Shown here: piece by piece, positions 23,425 through 31,085 of the stretch | Position numbering within the stretch: position 1 is the first letter of the stretch | Layout of the letters: each line of letters begins with the position of its first letter | Translations under genes and position numbers: made by a program | NCBI GenBank assembly: GCA_030038115.1 | Contig: JASHPM010000142.1 | Span: 1-34,578, forward strand | Source: Acidobacteriaceae bacterium | GTDB lineage: Bacteria; Acidobacteriota; Terriglobia; Terriglobales; Acidobacteriaceae | Reading direction: 5' to 3' | Length of the DNA: 34,578 nucleotides | The notes under the pieces: generated by a model | Told to the model about the DNA's origin: nothing | The model's database searches: none | What the model saw: the letters and a program-made list of their open reading frames with translations, nothing else

Positions 23425-26400
23425 TCAGTCCTCGTCTCCCTCGTCCGGCATATCTCCGGGGGGCTTCGCGAGGTCGATGCGAGCATGGTGCGCCGCTTCG
23501 AGCACTTTGTTGAGAGCCGGCAGTTGCTTGTCGCGGAAGTCCTCCCACGCCGGCAGCACGTCCTTCACTTCGTCCCCGGCGTGCGCACATGCAGCCCGCA
23601 GCGCTTCCGTCGGAACGCCATCTGCCTGTTCCAGTTCGCCATAAAGCTGCATCACTTCGCCGTTCACCCCATCTATGCCCGGTTGATGTTTCGCCGCATC
23701 GCCACTGAGCAGGGCCTTCAGAGCACCGCTGAAAGGCGCGAGTTGTGCGGACAACGATGCGTTTTGCGGTGCAGCAATCTGCTCCGCGACGGCATGCGCC
23801 GCAAGGTCGGCCCTCGCCACGGCATTCAGAGCCTCGAACATCGCCATCTGGGCGGTGTGCAGCGCCTGCAGGTCGCTGGGCGCCGTCCGGACTCTCGGAT
23901 CCATCTTCACTGTCAGCGTCTGCGACTCGCTGTGGCCATCGACCGTGAGCCGCACCGTATAAGAACCGGCCAACACCAGCGGTCCCTGTGGCTTCAGGGG
24001 CGTGCGATGCGGTACTGCAGAAATCGGATATTCATATCGCGTGGCGGTTGGCGTCGTCGAGCGCAAGTCCCACACCCAGCGATGCAAGCCCGCGGTCGCC
24101 GGCAACGGCCCGTGCAACAGCGGCCAGTAGGGTGGGATTAGATTCGTCCGCAATTGCTCCGGCGTTGGCGTCGACGGATCCTTGCTTGAATAGCTCCGCA
24201 GCAACTTACCGTCGCGATCAAGCACCTCCAGCGTCACGTCTTGAGCCTCCGCGGGCAGGTCGTAGTCGATGATCGCGCCATCCGGCGGATTCTCGCCTGT
24301 CGGCTCGTCGGGCGGTAGCGGTGTATCGGTGTACTCGGCGCTCCGCACGCGCCACGCGGGAGCAGGCTTGAACAGCATCGCCGTTTGCTCCCCGGAATCC
24401 GCCGCAATCTCGCGCAAAGGAGCGATGTCGTCGAGGATCCAAAACGATCGGCCGTGTGTGGCGACGATCAGATCGTCGTCCTTCACCAGCAAATCGCGCA
24501 TGGACGTGTGCGGCAGGTTGTACTGGATCGACCGCCAGTGCGCACCGTCGTCAAACGAGGTCCAGACCGCGCGCTCCGTCGACACAAAAAGCAGGCCGGG
24601 CTGGACTGGATCGGTGCGGATAGCATCGACGGGAGCATCATCCGGCAGCCCGGCACTGATCGACTGCCACGTTTTGCCGCCATCGTGCGTGCGGAACGCA
24701 TAGGGGTGCAGATCGTCGACGCGCATGCGGTTCACAGCGACATAGGCCGTGTCGTCGTCGAAGTGCGACGCATCGATTTGTGCGATTTTGCTCCAGGGGG
24801 TGACGCCGGGCGGCGTAACGTTCGTCCAGTTGGTTCCGCCGTCGCGGGTAATCCACACCAGACCGTCATCGGTGCCGGCCCAGATGGTCTGGGTGGTTTT
24901 GTAAGACGCTGCCACCGCATAGATGACGCCGCGTCTTTGCGCCCGTTGCTCGACTGTCAGTGGCGGCAGCGATCCCGGCTGACCGCTTTTGTCCTGACTC
25001 AGGTCCGGGCTGATTGTCTGCCAGCTATGGCCATAGTCGTTTGTCCTGAAAAGATGGTTCGATGCGTAGTACATGGTATGCGGATCGACTGGCGAGAACA
25101 AAATTGGCTCGGTGCGATCCGCGCGAAAGTCGCGCCTGCGCAACGGGAGTGGCGTCACGTTCTGGACTTCGCCGGTGATGCTGTTGTAGCGCGAGACTTC
25201 GGTTCGTCCCGCTCCATAGATGATTTCCGGATGCAGGGGGTCGGGCGCCGCATAGCCGTACTCGATGATGCCGACCGGGTGCCACTCACGGTACGTAATT
25301 TGTCCATCATTGCCGCGCGAGGAAATACAAACGGAGCCGCTTTCCTGCTGACCCGCACATACGAGATAGGGAAATGTATCCGTCGCTGCTACGTGATACA
25401 GCTGCGCCGTGGGCTGGTTATACCAGGAACTCCAGCTTTCGCCGCCGTTCACGCTGATCACCGCGCCCTGGTCGCTCACCAACAGCAGAATCCGCGGGTT
25501 GTTGGGATCAATCCACATGTTCTGGTAATCATCTCCACCCGGCGCACCGCGCAGGCTAATCCACGTCCTGCCGCCGTCGGTGGAGCGACAGGTGACAATG
25601 CTGGTGACATAAAGCACGTCGGGGTTCTTCGGATCCACGACCGGAACCGATAGATCGCCGCCGCCGATCTTCATCGCGGGCCGCGGATCGTCGGTGACTT
25701 TCTGCCAGCTCGCACCGGCATCGTCAGAACGATAAACGCCCAGACCTCTCCCGGACGCATAGTCTCCCTCGGATTTCGTCGCCAAGGTCGCATAAAGCCG
25801 CTGTGGATTGCTCGCGGCGATGGCGACATTGATCTGGACGAGTTTATCCGGCAGACCCTTTGTCAGCTGCTTCCAGGTTGCACCGCCATCAACCGACTTG
25901 AAGAGGCCACCATTCGTGCCCGCATAGCTGTTCGCGTCCTCCCAGGGACCCAGCGTCTCCTCCCACAGCGACGCATAGACGATGCGTGGATTCCTGGGAT
26001 CGAGAACTACGTCCGATCCGCCGACTCGGTCGCCTTTGTACAGTACCTTCTTCCAAGATTCGCCGCCGTCGTCGGAGCGGAAAATCCCGCGCTCCTCATT
26101 CGGACCATAGGGATGACCGAGCACCGCCGCGAATAGCCGATTCGGATTGGTCGGATCGACCACAAGCGCCGGAATCTGCTCGCTTCCCTGCAGTCCGAGA
26201 TGTGTCCAGGTTTTTCCAGCGTCCGTCGACCGGTAGATTCCATCGCCCACGGATAGATCGGGCCGATGTAGACCTTCACCGCTGGCGACATAAACAATGT
26301 TGCTACTCGACGGCGCGACGGCAATCGCACCGATGGATTGGGTATCTTCGTCATCGAAGATGGGATCCCAGGTGCGTCCGAAGTCCGTCGACTTCCAAAC

Positions 26401-26631
26401 GCCACCATCGACCTGCCCGATGTAAAACACATTCGGCTGATCGGGCACGCCAGCCACGGCGCGCGTGCGCCCTCCGCGGAAAGGCCCAATCATGCGCCAG
26501 TGCATGTCGGGCATGGGGACAGTCTCCTGCGCGACCAGAGACAGCGCGGGCAAAATCGCTGCACCGATGGCGGCTGCGGCAATGAGAATGACGAATACGG
26601 GGCGTCTTCCGAGGCGAAGGGTGATGTTCAC
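23425..26631 (-). CDS. large secreted Asp-box (BNR/VPS10-like) beta-propeller protein
   Basis: The 1068-residue product starts at a GTG (26631) preceded by AGGA and has a signal peptide (about 1-35, ending near VAQE). Residues 40 to about 790 carry at least ten Asp-box repeats S/T-x-D-x-G-x-x-W, such as STDFGRTWD, STDAGKTWT, SDDGGESWK, SVDGGATWK, STDGGRTWI, TNDYGHSWQ and THDGGKTWQ. These indicate two stacked beta-propellers, as in sortilin/VPS10 and xyloglucanase-like proteins. After a linker with TGENPPDGAIIDYDLP, a beta-sandwich-like segment and a C-terminal helical region (about 930-1060) follow. Annotated relatives are called glycosyl hydrolases, but I see no proof of catalysis. Its place between GH115 and the xylonate genes suggests polysaccharide binding or cleavage. 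Confidence 0.85.
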   Translation of the reverse strand: MNITLRLGRRPVFVILIAAAAIGAAILPALSLVAQETVPMPDMHWRMIGPFRGGRTRAVAGVPDQPNVFYIGQVDGGVWKSTDFGRTWDPIFDDEDTQSIGAIAVAPSSSNIVYVASGEGLHRPDLSVGDGIYRSTDAGKTWTHLGLQGSEQIPALVVDPTNPNRLFAAVLGHPYGPNEERGIFRSDDGGESWKKVLYKGDRVGGSDVVLDPRNPRIVYASLWEETLGPWEDANSYAGTNGGLFKSVDGGATWKQLTKGLPDKLVQINVAIAASNPQRLYATLATKSEGDYASGRGLGVYRSDDAGASWQKVTDDPRPAMKIGGGDLSVPVVDPKNPDVLYVTSIVTCRSTDGGRTWISLRGAPGGDDYQNMWIDPNNPRILLLVSDQGAVISVNGGESWSSWYNQPTAQLYHVAATDTFPYLVCAGQQESGSVCISSRGNDGQITYREWHPVGIIEYGYAAPDPLHPEIIYGAGRTEVSRYNSITGEVQNVTPLPLRRRDFRADRTEPILFSPVDPHTMYYASNHLFRTNDYGHSWQTISPDLSQDKSGQPGSLPPLTVEQRAQRRGVIYAVAASYKTTQTIWAGTDDGLVWITRDGGTNWTNVTPPGVTPWSKIAQIDASHFDDDTAYVAVNRMRVDDLHPYAFRTHDGGKTWQSISAGLPDDAPVDAIRTDPVQPGLLFVSTERAVWTSFDDGAHWRSIQYNLPHTSMRDLLVKDDDLIVATHGRSFWILDDIAPLREIAADSGEQTAMLFKPAPAWRVRSAEYTDTPLPPDEPTGENPPDGAIIDYDLPAEAQDVTLEVLDRDGKLLRSYSSKDPSTPTPEQLRTNLIPPYWPLLHGPLPATAGLHRWVWDLRSTTPTATRYEYPISAVPHRTPLKPQGPLVLAGSYTVRLTVDGHSESQTLTVKMDPRVRTAPSDLQALHTAQMAMFEALNAVARADLAAHAVAEQIAAPQNASLSAQLAPFSGALKALLSGDAAKHQPGIDGVNGEVMQLYGELEQADGVPTEALRAACAHAGDEVKDVLPAWEDFRDKQLPALNKVLEAAHHARIDLAKPPGDMPDEGDED

Positions 26632-26909
26632 GGGTGATTCCTTTCAGACACCGGCTGAGCCGGTCGAAATTCCAGCGCACATTCTAACGGGCGGCGCGTC
26701 TCCGGGACCATCGACGGCAAAAGCTACCCGGCTCCTCAGGAAGGTGTCGACGTAGGACAGCACTTCAGGATGGTCGACCTGGCGGCGCTGAACGAGGCGC
26801 TCACTGCTGCTCATAAACCACGCATACCGCGGCCATAGAGGAGCAGGTCAATTACGCGATGACGCGCTGACGAGGGGCGTGGTTCGAGCGGGCGAGCCTG
26901 AAGTACTGC
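26632..26909. other. 278-bp gap between GH115 and the Asp-box gene
   Basis: A weak -10-like TAGAAT reads on the minus strand at 26686-26681, without a good -35. ACCGGC-TGA-GCCGGT at 26650-26664 is a perfect 6-bp inverted repeat in the leader of the Asp-box gene. A 56-codon minus-strand frame (26814-26644) lacks a ribosome site. A plus-strand frame ending at the TAG before 26840 (VDVGQHFRMVDLAALNEAL) has coding-like third positions and could be an old gene remnant. Neither is convincing. Confidence 0.4.
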
Positions 26910-29081
26910 CTACTGCACGTCCGCCGAACGATCTCCTTCGTACTTCATGATGTGGTAGTAGGCTTCCCAGCCGTTCCACAGAATGGGTGGAGCCAGATGC
27001 GCGAGCGGATCTTTCAAGTAACCCGTATATGCCTGCAGTACCTGCTGCGTCTGATAGACGCCGGTCAGCCAGTCGCCGCGATACCAGTTACTCCACCTGC
27101 CGTACTCGGCGGCGGCCTGTGCCTGGCGAACCCGTACGACCGCGTTCAGTGCGTCGGCCGCATCCCGCTGCGCCTCGGCCATCCTGCCGCTCTGCGCGTC
27201 CTCAATGGACTTTGAAACATCGAGCAACATGCGGTTGCTTTCGCGGTTAATTGCAACCATCGTCAGCACGGATCCTTGGTAGAAAGGCCGTCGTGCCCCG
27301 GGAACGAGGTCTTCCGCAGCGACCGCCTTCCTCCAGACTGCGTCCCAGCGCGGTTGCGCATCGCGGCATTGTTGAATCTCCCGCTTCGCTGTGGTGCTCA
27401 GCCACTCGTTGCCGCCCATGCGGCTGTAACCCTGACCGACCAAACGGGGGATTTCCCACTTCGGCGACTGGCTGGGTATCGCATACAGCGGTGAATCGAT
27501 CATCCACGTCAGCATCATCTGCCGACCTTCCGTGTGGTAGATCTGGTCGCCGTATTCACGCGGCGGATCGCCGAAGTGCGCTGGCGCTGCGAAGTAAGCT
27601 TTGTACATGTCGGCGATCGCCGGCGCGGCCTTTTCGCCAAATTCGTCAGCAGCCCAGCGACGGTAGTAGCCGGAGGGCGCGTCTTCCGCTCCTGGCAAAT
27701 GACCGAGCCACGCAATGTCCATAACGGCGCGCGTGGTCAACGTATAGGGGCGAATATCGCTTGTGTTAACCAGGAAATAATTGGTCGCACGTGCTTTCAC
27801 GAAACGGCCCAGCTCCGACGTGATTCGCTCCATGGGCACCATCTCCGTCAGCTGATTTGTGCGATTGTTCATCATGGCCACGTGGTAGTACACACCTTGA
27901 CCAAACGCCACCTCACCCTTGTCCTGGATGTTGCCATATCCGTCGTCCGCCCACACCGTGGTCACCTCGGGCGGAATTGTCAGATAGCCCTCCTGCACCA
28001 GGCGCGCACCCTCCTGCCACAGATCAGTTACAAACCTCGCATCAGGATGTGCAGTGCGGACGATTTCCATCTGATCGCGAATCGCTTTGCTGATGAGCTC
28101 GCCGAGGGCCTTGTCGTTGTTCTGCACGCTGGGATCCATCGATGCATAACTCACGTCGGACAATCCGCGCAGACCGACGGCCCACAGAATTTCAATGTTC
28201 TTGGGGTAAGCGGCGACCGCGTCCTTCCAAGCCCGCTCCAGAATTTCAGGATGAGTGGTGTAGTTGTAGGTCACATCATTCGGCCAGCGCGCAGCGTTCA
28301 CGCCCAGCGGGATCGCATGATGTTGCGTGACGATCAATCCTCGCTCAGCTGCCGCTTTGATCTGTGGATCATCAGGGAAAATCCACGTCCCCGGCACGAC
28401 CATGTTGCCCTTCAGTCTGAGGATGGTCTCGTAAACCCTGTTCCACGCATCGAGCGAAATGCCCGTGTGGTCCTTCGCGCCGGGAGCCCAGCCGGTTAGC
28501 AGGTCCTCGTCATTGATGAAGAAGCCGCGATACTTGAAAACCGGCGCGGGATACATCTTGCAGAGCGACGCAGGAATCTCGACACGTGCTCGGCGCACGG
28601 GCTCGTGGTCCGTCCAGAAGTACATCGGATCGACGCCGAGATATTCCTGCGAGAACTGGTAGATCGCGTAGATGGTGCCGCGCATATCGGTGCCCGACAG
28701 CACCAGATCCTCTCCTGAAGCGGCGATCGAAAAGGATTCCGGATCGCTGAGATTCGCAGGGGGCTTGTCGTCGGGCAGCTTTACCGCCTCGCCAATCAGC
28801 ACCGTCGCTCCCTTGCCAGCGCCGGCATGGTCGGCGATCTTCGGTTTCACGCCGAATACCTTTTCGAAGTCCCCGGCCAGATCGTTCGCGGCGAGGTGCA
28901 CCGGTCCGGGTTCATCGGAACCGACGACAATCGTCAGTCGGGCATCGAGAGAAAGGGGGCCGCTCGCGCTTCCCGCCCCGGCCGACGTTTGCGCGGTTGC
29001 GCTCAGAGCGATCACAAACGCACCAAATACTGCCCTTGTTCTCTTCGCAAGTGTTTCGGCAAAGGATTTGGTCTCGGTCAT
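26910..29081 (-). CDS. GH115 xylan alpha-1,2-glucuronidase
   Basis: The 723-residue secreted protein (signal peptide about 1-36) removes glucuronic or 4-O-methylglucuronic acid side groups from xylan. Family GH115 blocks are visible: an N-terminal domain with VLIGEAVKLPDD and GTIYAIYQFSQEYLGV, then KYRGFFINDEDLLTGW near 180, GLIVTQHHAIPLG near 250, and ILWAVGLRGLSDVSY near 307, where the R and D match residues implicated in catalysis in characterised members. Next come LTIPPEVTTVWADDGYGNI near 375 and YYHVAMMNNRTNQLTEM near 400. Many GH115 proteins have 800 or more residues and an additional C-terminal domain, which appears absent here. The ATG at 29081 has GGGGA about 8 bases upstream. It heads the minus-strand xylan/xylonate locus. 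Confidence 0.88.
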   Translation of the reverse strand: MTETKSFAETLAKRTRAVFGAFVIALSATAQTSAGAGSASGPLSLDARLTIVVGSDEPGPVHLAANDLAGDFEKVFGVKPKIADHAGAGKGATVLIGEAVKLPDDKPPANLSDPESFSIAASGEDLVLSGTDMRGTIYAIYQFSQEYLGVDPMYFWTDHEPVRRARVEIPASLCKMYPAPVFKYRGFFINDEDLLTGWAPGAKDHTGISLDAWNRVYETILRLKGNMVVPGTWIFPDDPQIKAAAERGLIVTQHHAIPLGVNAARWPNDVTYNYTTHPEILERAWKDAVAAYPKNIEILWAVGLRGLSDVSYASMDPSVQNNDKALGELISKAIRDQMEIVRTAHPDARFVTDLWQEGARLVQEGYLTIPPEVTTVWADDGYGNIQDKGEVAFGQGVYYHVAMMNNRTNQLTEMVPMERITSELGRFVKARATNYFLVNTSDIRPYTLTTRAVMDIAWLGHLPGAEDAPSGYYRRWAADEFGEKAAPAIADMYKAYFAAPAHFGDPPREYGDQIYHTEGRQMMLTWMIDSPLYAIPSQSPKWEIPRLVGQGYSRMGGNEWLSTTAKREIQQCRDAQPRWDAVWRKAVAAEDLVPGARRPFYQGSVLTMVAINRESNRMLLDVSKSIEDAQSGRMAEAQRDAADALNAVVRVRQAQAAAEYGRWSNWYRGDWLTGVYQTQQVLQAYTGYLKDPLAHLAPPILWNGWEAYYHIMKYEGDRSADVQ

Positions 29082-29136
29082 TTCGTTATCCCCGCCCTTT
29101 CGGAGATGCGATCGGCTTGATTAGTACGCGGGCCAT

Positions 29137-29165
29137 ACTTTATCGACCGTCGAGCGAGGTGTCAA
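29137..29165 (-). promoter_or_regulatory. sigma70-type promoter for the GH115 gene
   Basis: On the minus strand, TTGACA at 29165-29160, a 17-bp spacer and TAAAGT at 29142-29137 form a good promoter. Transcription would start near 29130, about 50 bases before the GH115 ATG at 29081. Confidence 0.7.
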
Positions 29166-29271
29166 CGAAGCAGACTGTGGAAGTTCGATAGTGCCACGTC
29201 ACGGGACGCGGGTTGTTGAGAGAGCATTTGCGGTCGATACAGGCGATTTGCATTTGACGTACGAAGCAGAC
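29165..29271. repeat. 11-bp direct repeat ACGAAGCAGAC flanking the promoter
   Basis: ACGAAGCAGAC occurs at 29165-29175, touching the GH115 -35 box, and again at 29261-29271. The second copy lies beside a plus-strand TTGACG at 29254-29259 with TATGAA at 29275-29280 (spacing 15), a possible cupin promoter. Two copies, each at a divergent promoter, suggest a shared regulator site. Confidence 0.5.
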
Positions 29272-29378
29272 GTCTATGAAGACATCTGTACGGTTGGCGT
29301 TACGAATCCTTGTGACTCGCACCGCCTCACGCGGGAGCATAATGGTCTTTCTTCAGTCCTTTAACCAGGAGTTGCCTT

Positions 29379-29846
29379 GTGAGACTGCTGACACGCCGCG
29401 ATCTTGGAATTGCCCTGATCTCGATTGTCGGAACCTGCTGTGCCTTTGCACGCGTCGATCAAAAACCCGCCATTCTTGGCTGGGCCGTCTACGACTGGAA
29501 CTCGATTCCGGTCGTGAAAACCGATGTGGGCGAGAGCCGCCAGTTCTTTCGCGCACCCACGGCTACTCTGGATCAGCTCGAGGTGCATGCTACAACGCTG
29601 GAACCCGGGAAGCAGTCGCATCCGCCCCATAGGCATGCGAACGAAGAAGTGATTATCGTCGATCAGGGGACGGTGGAAGCCTTCGGCGCGGGAAAATGGA
29701 CGCGGGTGGGACCAGGCTCAGTGATCTTCAACGCGTCGAATACGCTGCATGCCATTCGCAACGCAGGCACCGACCCCGCAACGTATCATGTCGTCAGTTT
29801 TGTCACGCCGGCGACGAAGCAGATCGAGCAGGCCAATAAACCCTGA
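29379..29846 (+). CDS. exported single-domain cupin protein
   Basis: The 155-residue product starts at GTG 29379 with AGGAG 8 bases upstream. The N-terminus RLLTRRDLGIALISIVGTCC contains twin arginines before a hydrophobic stretch, so Tat export is plausible. The cupin domain covers about 60-145. Motif 1 is PPHRHANEEVIIVDQGTVEAF (PPHRHANEEV carries two histidines and a glutamate as metal ligands), and motif 2 ends in NTLHAIRNAGTDPATYHV with the fourth histidine. Function is unknown; small cupins may be isomerases, dioxygenases or sugar-binding. It lies 59 bases before the oxidoreductase on the same strand and divergently from GH115, so a sugar-related role is possible. Confidence 0.8.
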   Translation: MRLLTRRDLGIALISIVGTCCAFARVDQKPAILGWAVYDWNSIPVVKTDVGESRQFFRAPTATLDQLEVHATTLEPGKQSHPPHRHANEEVIIVDQGTVEAFGAGKWTRVGPGSVIFNASNTLHAIRNAGTDPATYHVVSFVTPATKQIEQANKP

Positions 29847-29905
29847 TGGACGGCTTATCGCGACTGCCGTTGTACTCGTAACGGCGGATCGGAAAAAACT
29901 TGTTC

Positions 29906-31081
29906 ATGGCAAACCCTGTTCGCGTTGGCATTGCCGGAGCCGGATTCGCAGCGCGCTTTCACCTGCATAATCTGCGGCGTGTCTACGGCGTCTCTGTTGA
30001 GATCGCTGGAGTCACGTCGCGCTCGCTGGCAAGCCGCGGAGCTTTCGAGCGCGATTTCGCTGTCCGGTCGTTCGATAGCTTCGAAGCTCTTTGCGATGCA
30101 GCGGACGTGATCGATCTGTGCAGTCCTCCCTCAACGCATGAGGAGCTGGCCATTAAGGCGCTGCGACGGGGAAAGCACATTATCGTCGAGAAGCCATTCA
30201 CGGGGTACTTCGGCTCCGGTACTCCGGATTTCCGCGGCAACTCCTCTCCCAAAGAGCCCATGCTGCGGCACGCCATCGAGAGTTGCAATCGAATTACAGG
30301 GGCCGCACATGGGAACGGAAGGATGATCTGCTATGCGGAGAACTGGGTCTATGCGCCCGCGATCCAAAAAGAGTGCGAAATTGTTGAAAAAAGCAGCGGG
30401 CAGATCCTGTGGATGATCGGCAATCAGTCCCACAGCGGATCGCACTCGCCCTATTACGGGATCTGGAGCTACTCCGGCGGCGGGTCTCTCGTTGGCAAGG
30501 GCTGCCATCCCCTCAGCGCCGCACTGTTCCTTAAGCGCGCAGAGGGTTCGGCTCGCGCCGGAAGCGCCATCCGCCCCGCAACGGTCAGCGCCCGCACGCA
30601 TGAGATTACGCGGCTCCCGGAATTCCGCGACGAGGGTCACCTGCGGCGCGGCTACAAGGACATCGAGGACTACGGACAGATGCACGTGACTTTTTCCGAC
30701 GGCACAATCGCCGACATTTTCTCTTCGGAACTGGTGATGGGAGGCGTGAGCAACTGGCTCGAGGTGATGGCCAACAATCATCGGACGCGCTGCCAGCTGA
30801 ATCCGATCGACGCGCTCGAAACGTTTAATCCGAAAGAGGACGCTTTCCGCGATATTTATCTCACCGAAAAAATCGAGACGAAACAGGGCTGGAGCCACCC
30901 CGCACCGGATGAAGCATGGCAGCACGGCTATCCGCAGGAGTTCCAGGATTTCATGGAGAGCATCTCTGAGGGTCGCGAGCCACTCGCCAACGCCGATCTT
31001 GCGCGGGACACCATCGCCACGCTATACGCTGCGTATGTCTCGGCGGAGCGCGGCGGCACAGAGACGCGGATCCCGGAATAG
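29906..31081 (+). CDS. Gfo/Idh/MocA-family NAD(P)-dependent oxidoreductase
   Basis: The 391-residue cytoplasmic protein has an N-terminal Rossmann domain (VRVGIAGAGFAARFHLHN, G-x-G-x-x-A) and the family motif EKPFTG near 96, whose lysine takes part in catalysis. The C-terminal alpha/beta domain spans roughly 125-360 and includes GKGCHPLSAALFLKR, with the H-P-x6 catalytic helix typical of the family. Members oxidise or reduce sugars, sugar acids and inositols, or cleave glycosides by an NAD-assisted route. No Tat signal is present. I chose ATG 29906, with GGAAAAAA upstream, over the in-frame TTG at 29900. It probably shares a message with the cupin. Its stop lies 4 bases from the stop of the convergent phosphatase gene. 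Confidence 0.87.
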   Translation: MANPVRVGIAGAGFAARFHLHNLRRVYGVSVEIAGVTSRSLASRGAFERDFAVRSFDSFEALCDAADVIDLCSPPSTHEELAIKALRRGKHIIVEKPFTGYFGSGTPDFRGNSSPKEPMLRHAIESCNRITGAAHGNGRMICYAENWVYAPAIQKECEIVEKSSGQILWMIGNQSHSGSHSPYYGIWSYSGGGSLVGKGCHPLSAALFLKRAEGSARAGSAIRPATVSARTHEITRLPEFRDEGHLRRGYKDIEDYGQMHVTFSDGTIADIFSSELVMGGVSNWLEVMANNHRTRCQLNPIDALETFNPKEDAFRDIYLTEKIETKQGWSHPAPDEAWQHGYPQEFQDFMESISEGREPLANADLARDTIATLYAAYVSAERGGTETRIPE

Positions 31082-31085
31082 TAAG

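Noticed and set aside
24385-25653. 422-codon plus-strand frame opposite the Asp-box protein
   Set aside because: It is an antisense shadow of a highly repetitive GC-rich gene, and no ribosome site or family motif is seen.
26644-26814. 56-codon minus-strand small gene before the Asp-box gene
   Set aside because: It has no Shine-Dalgarno, no recognisable motif and a biased but ordinary composition. The opposite strand also has a coding-like frame, so neither is secure.
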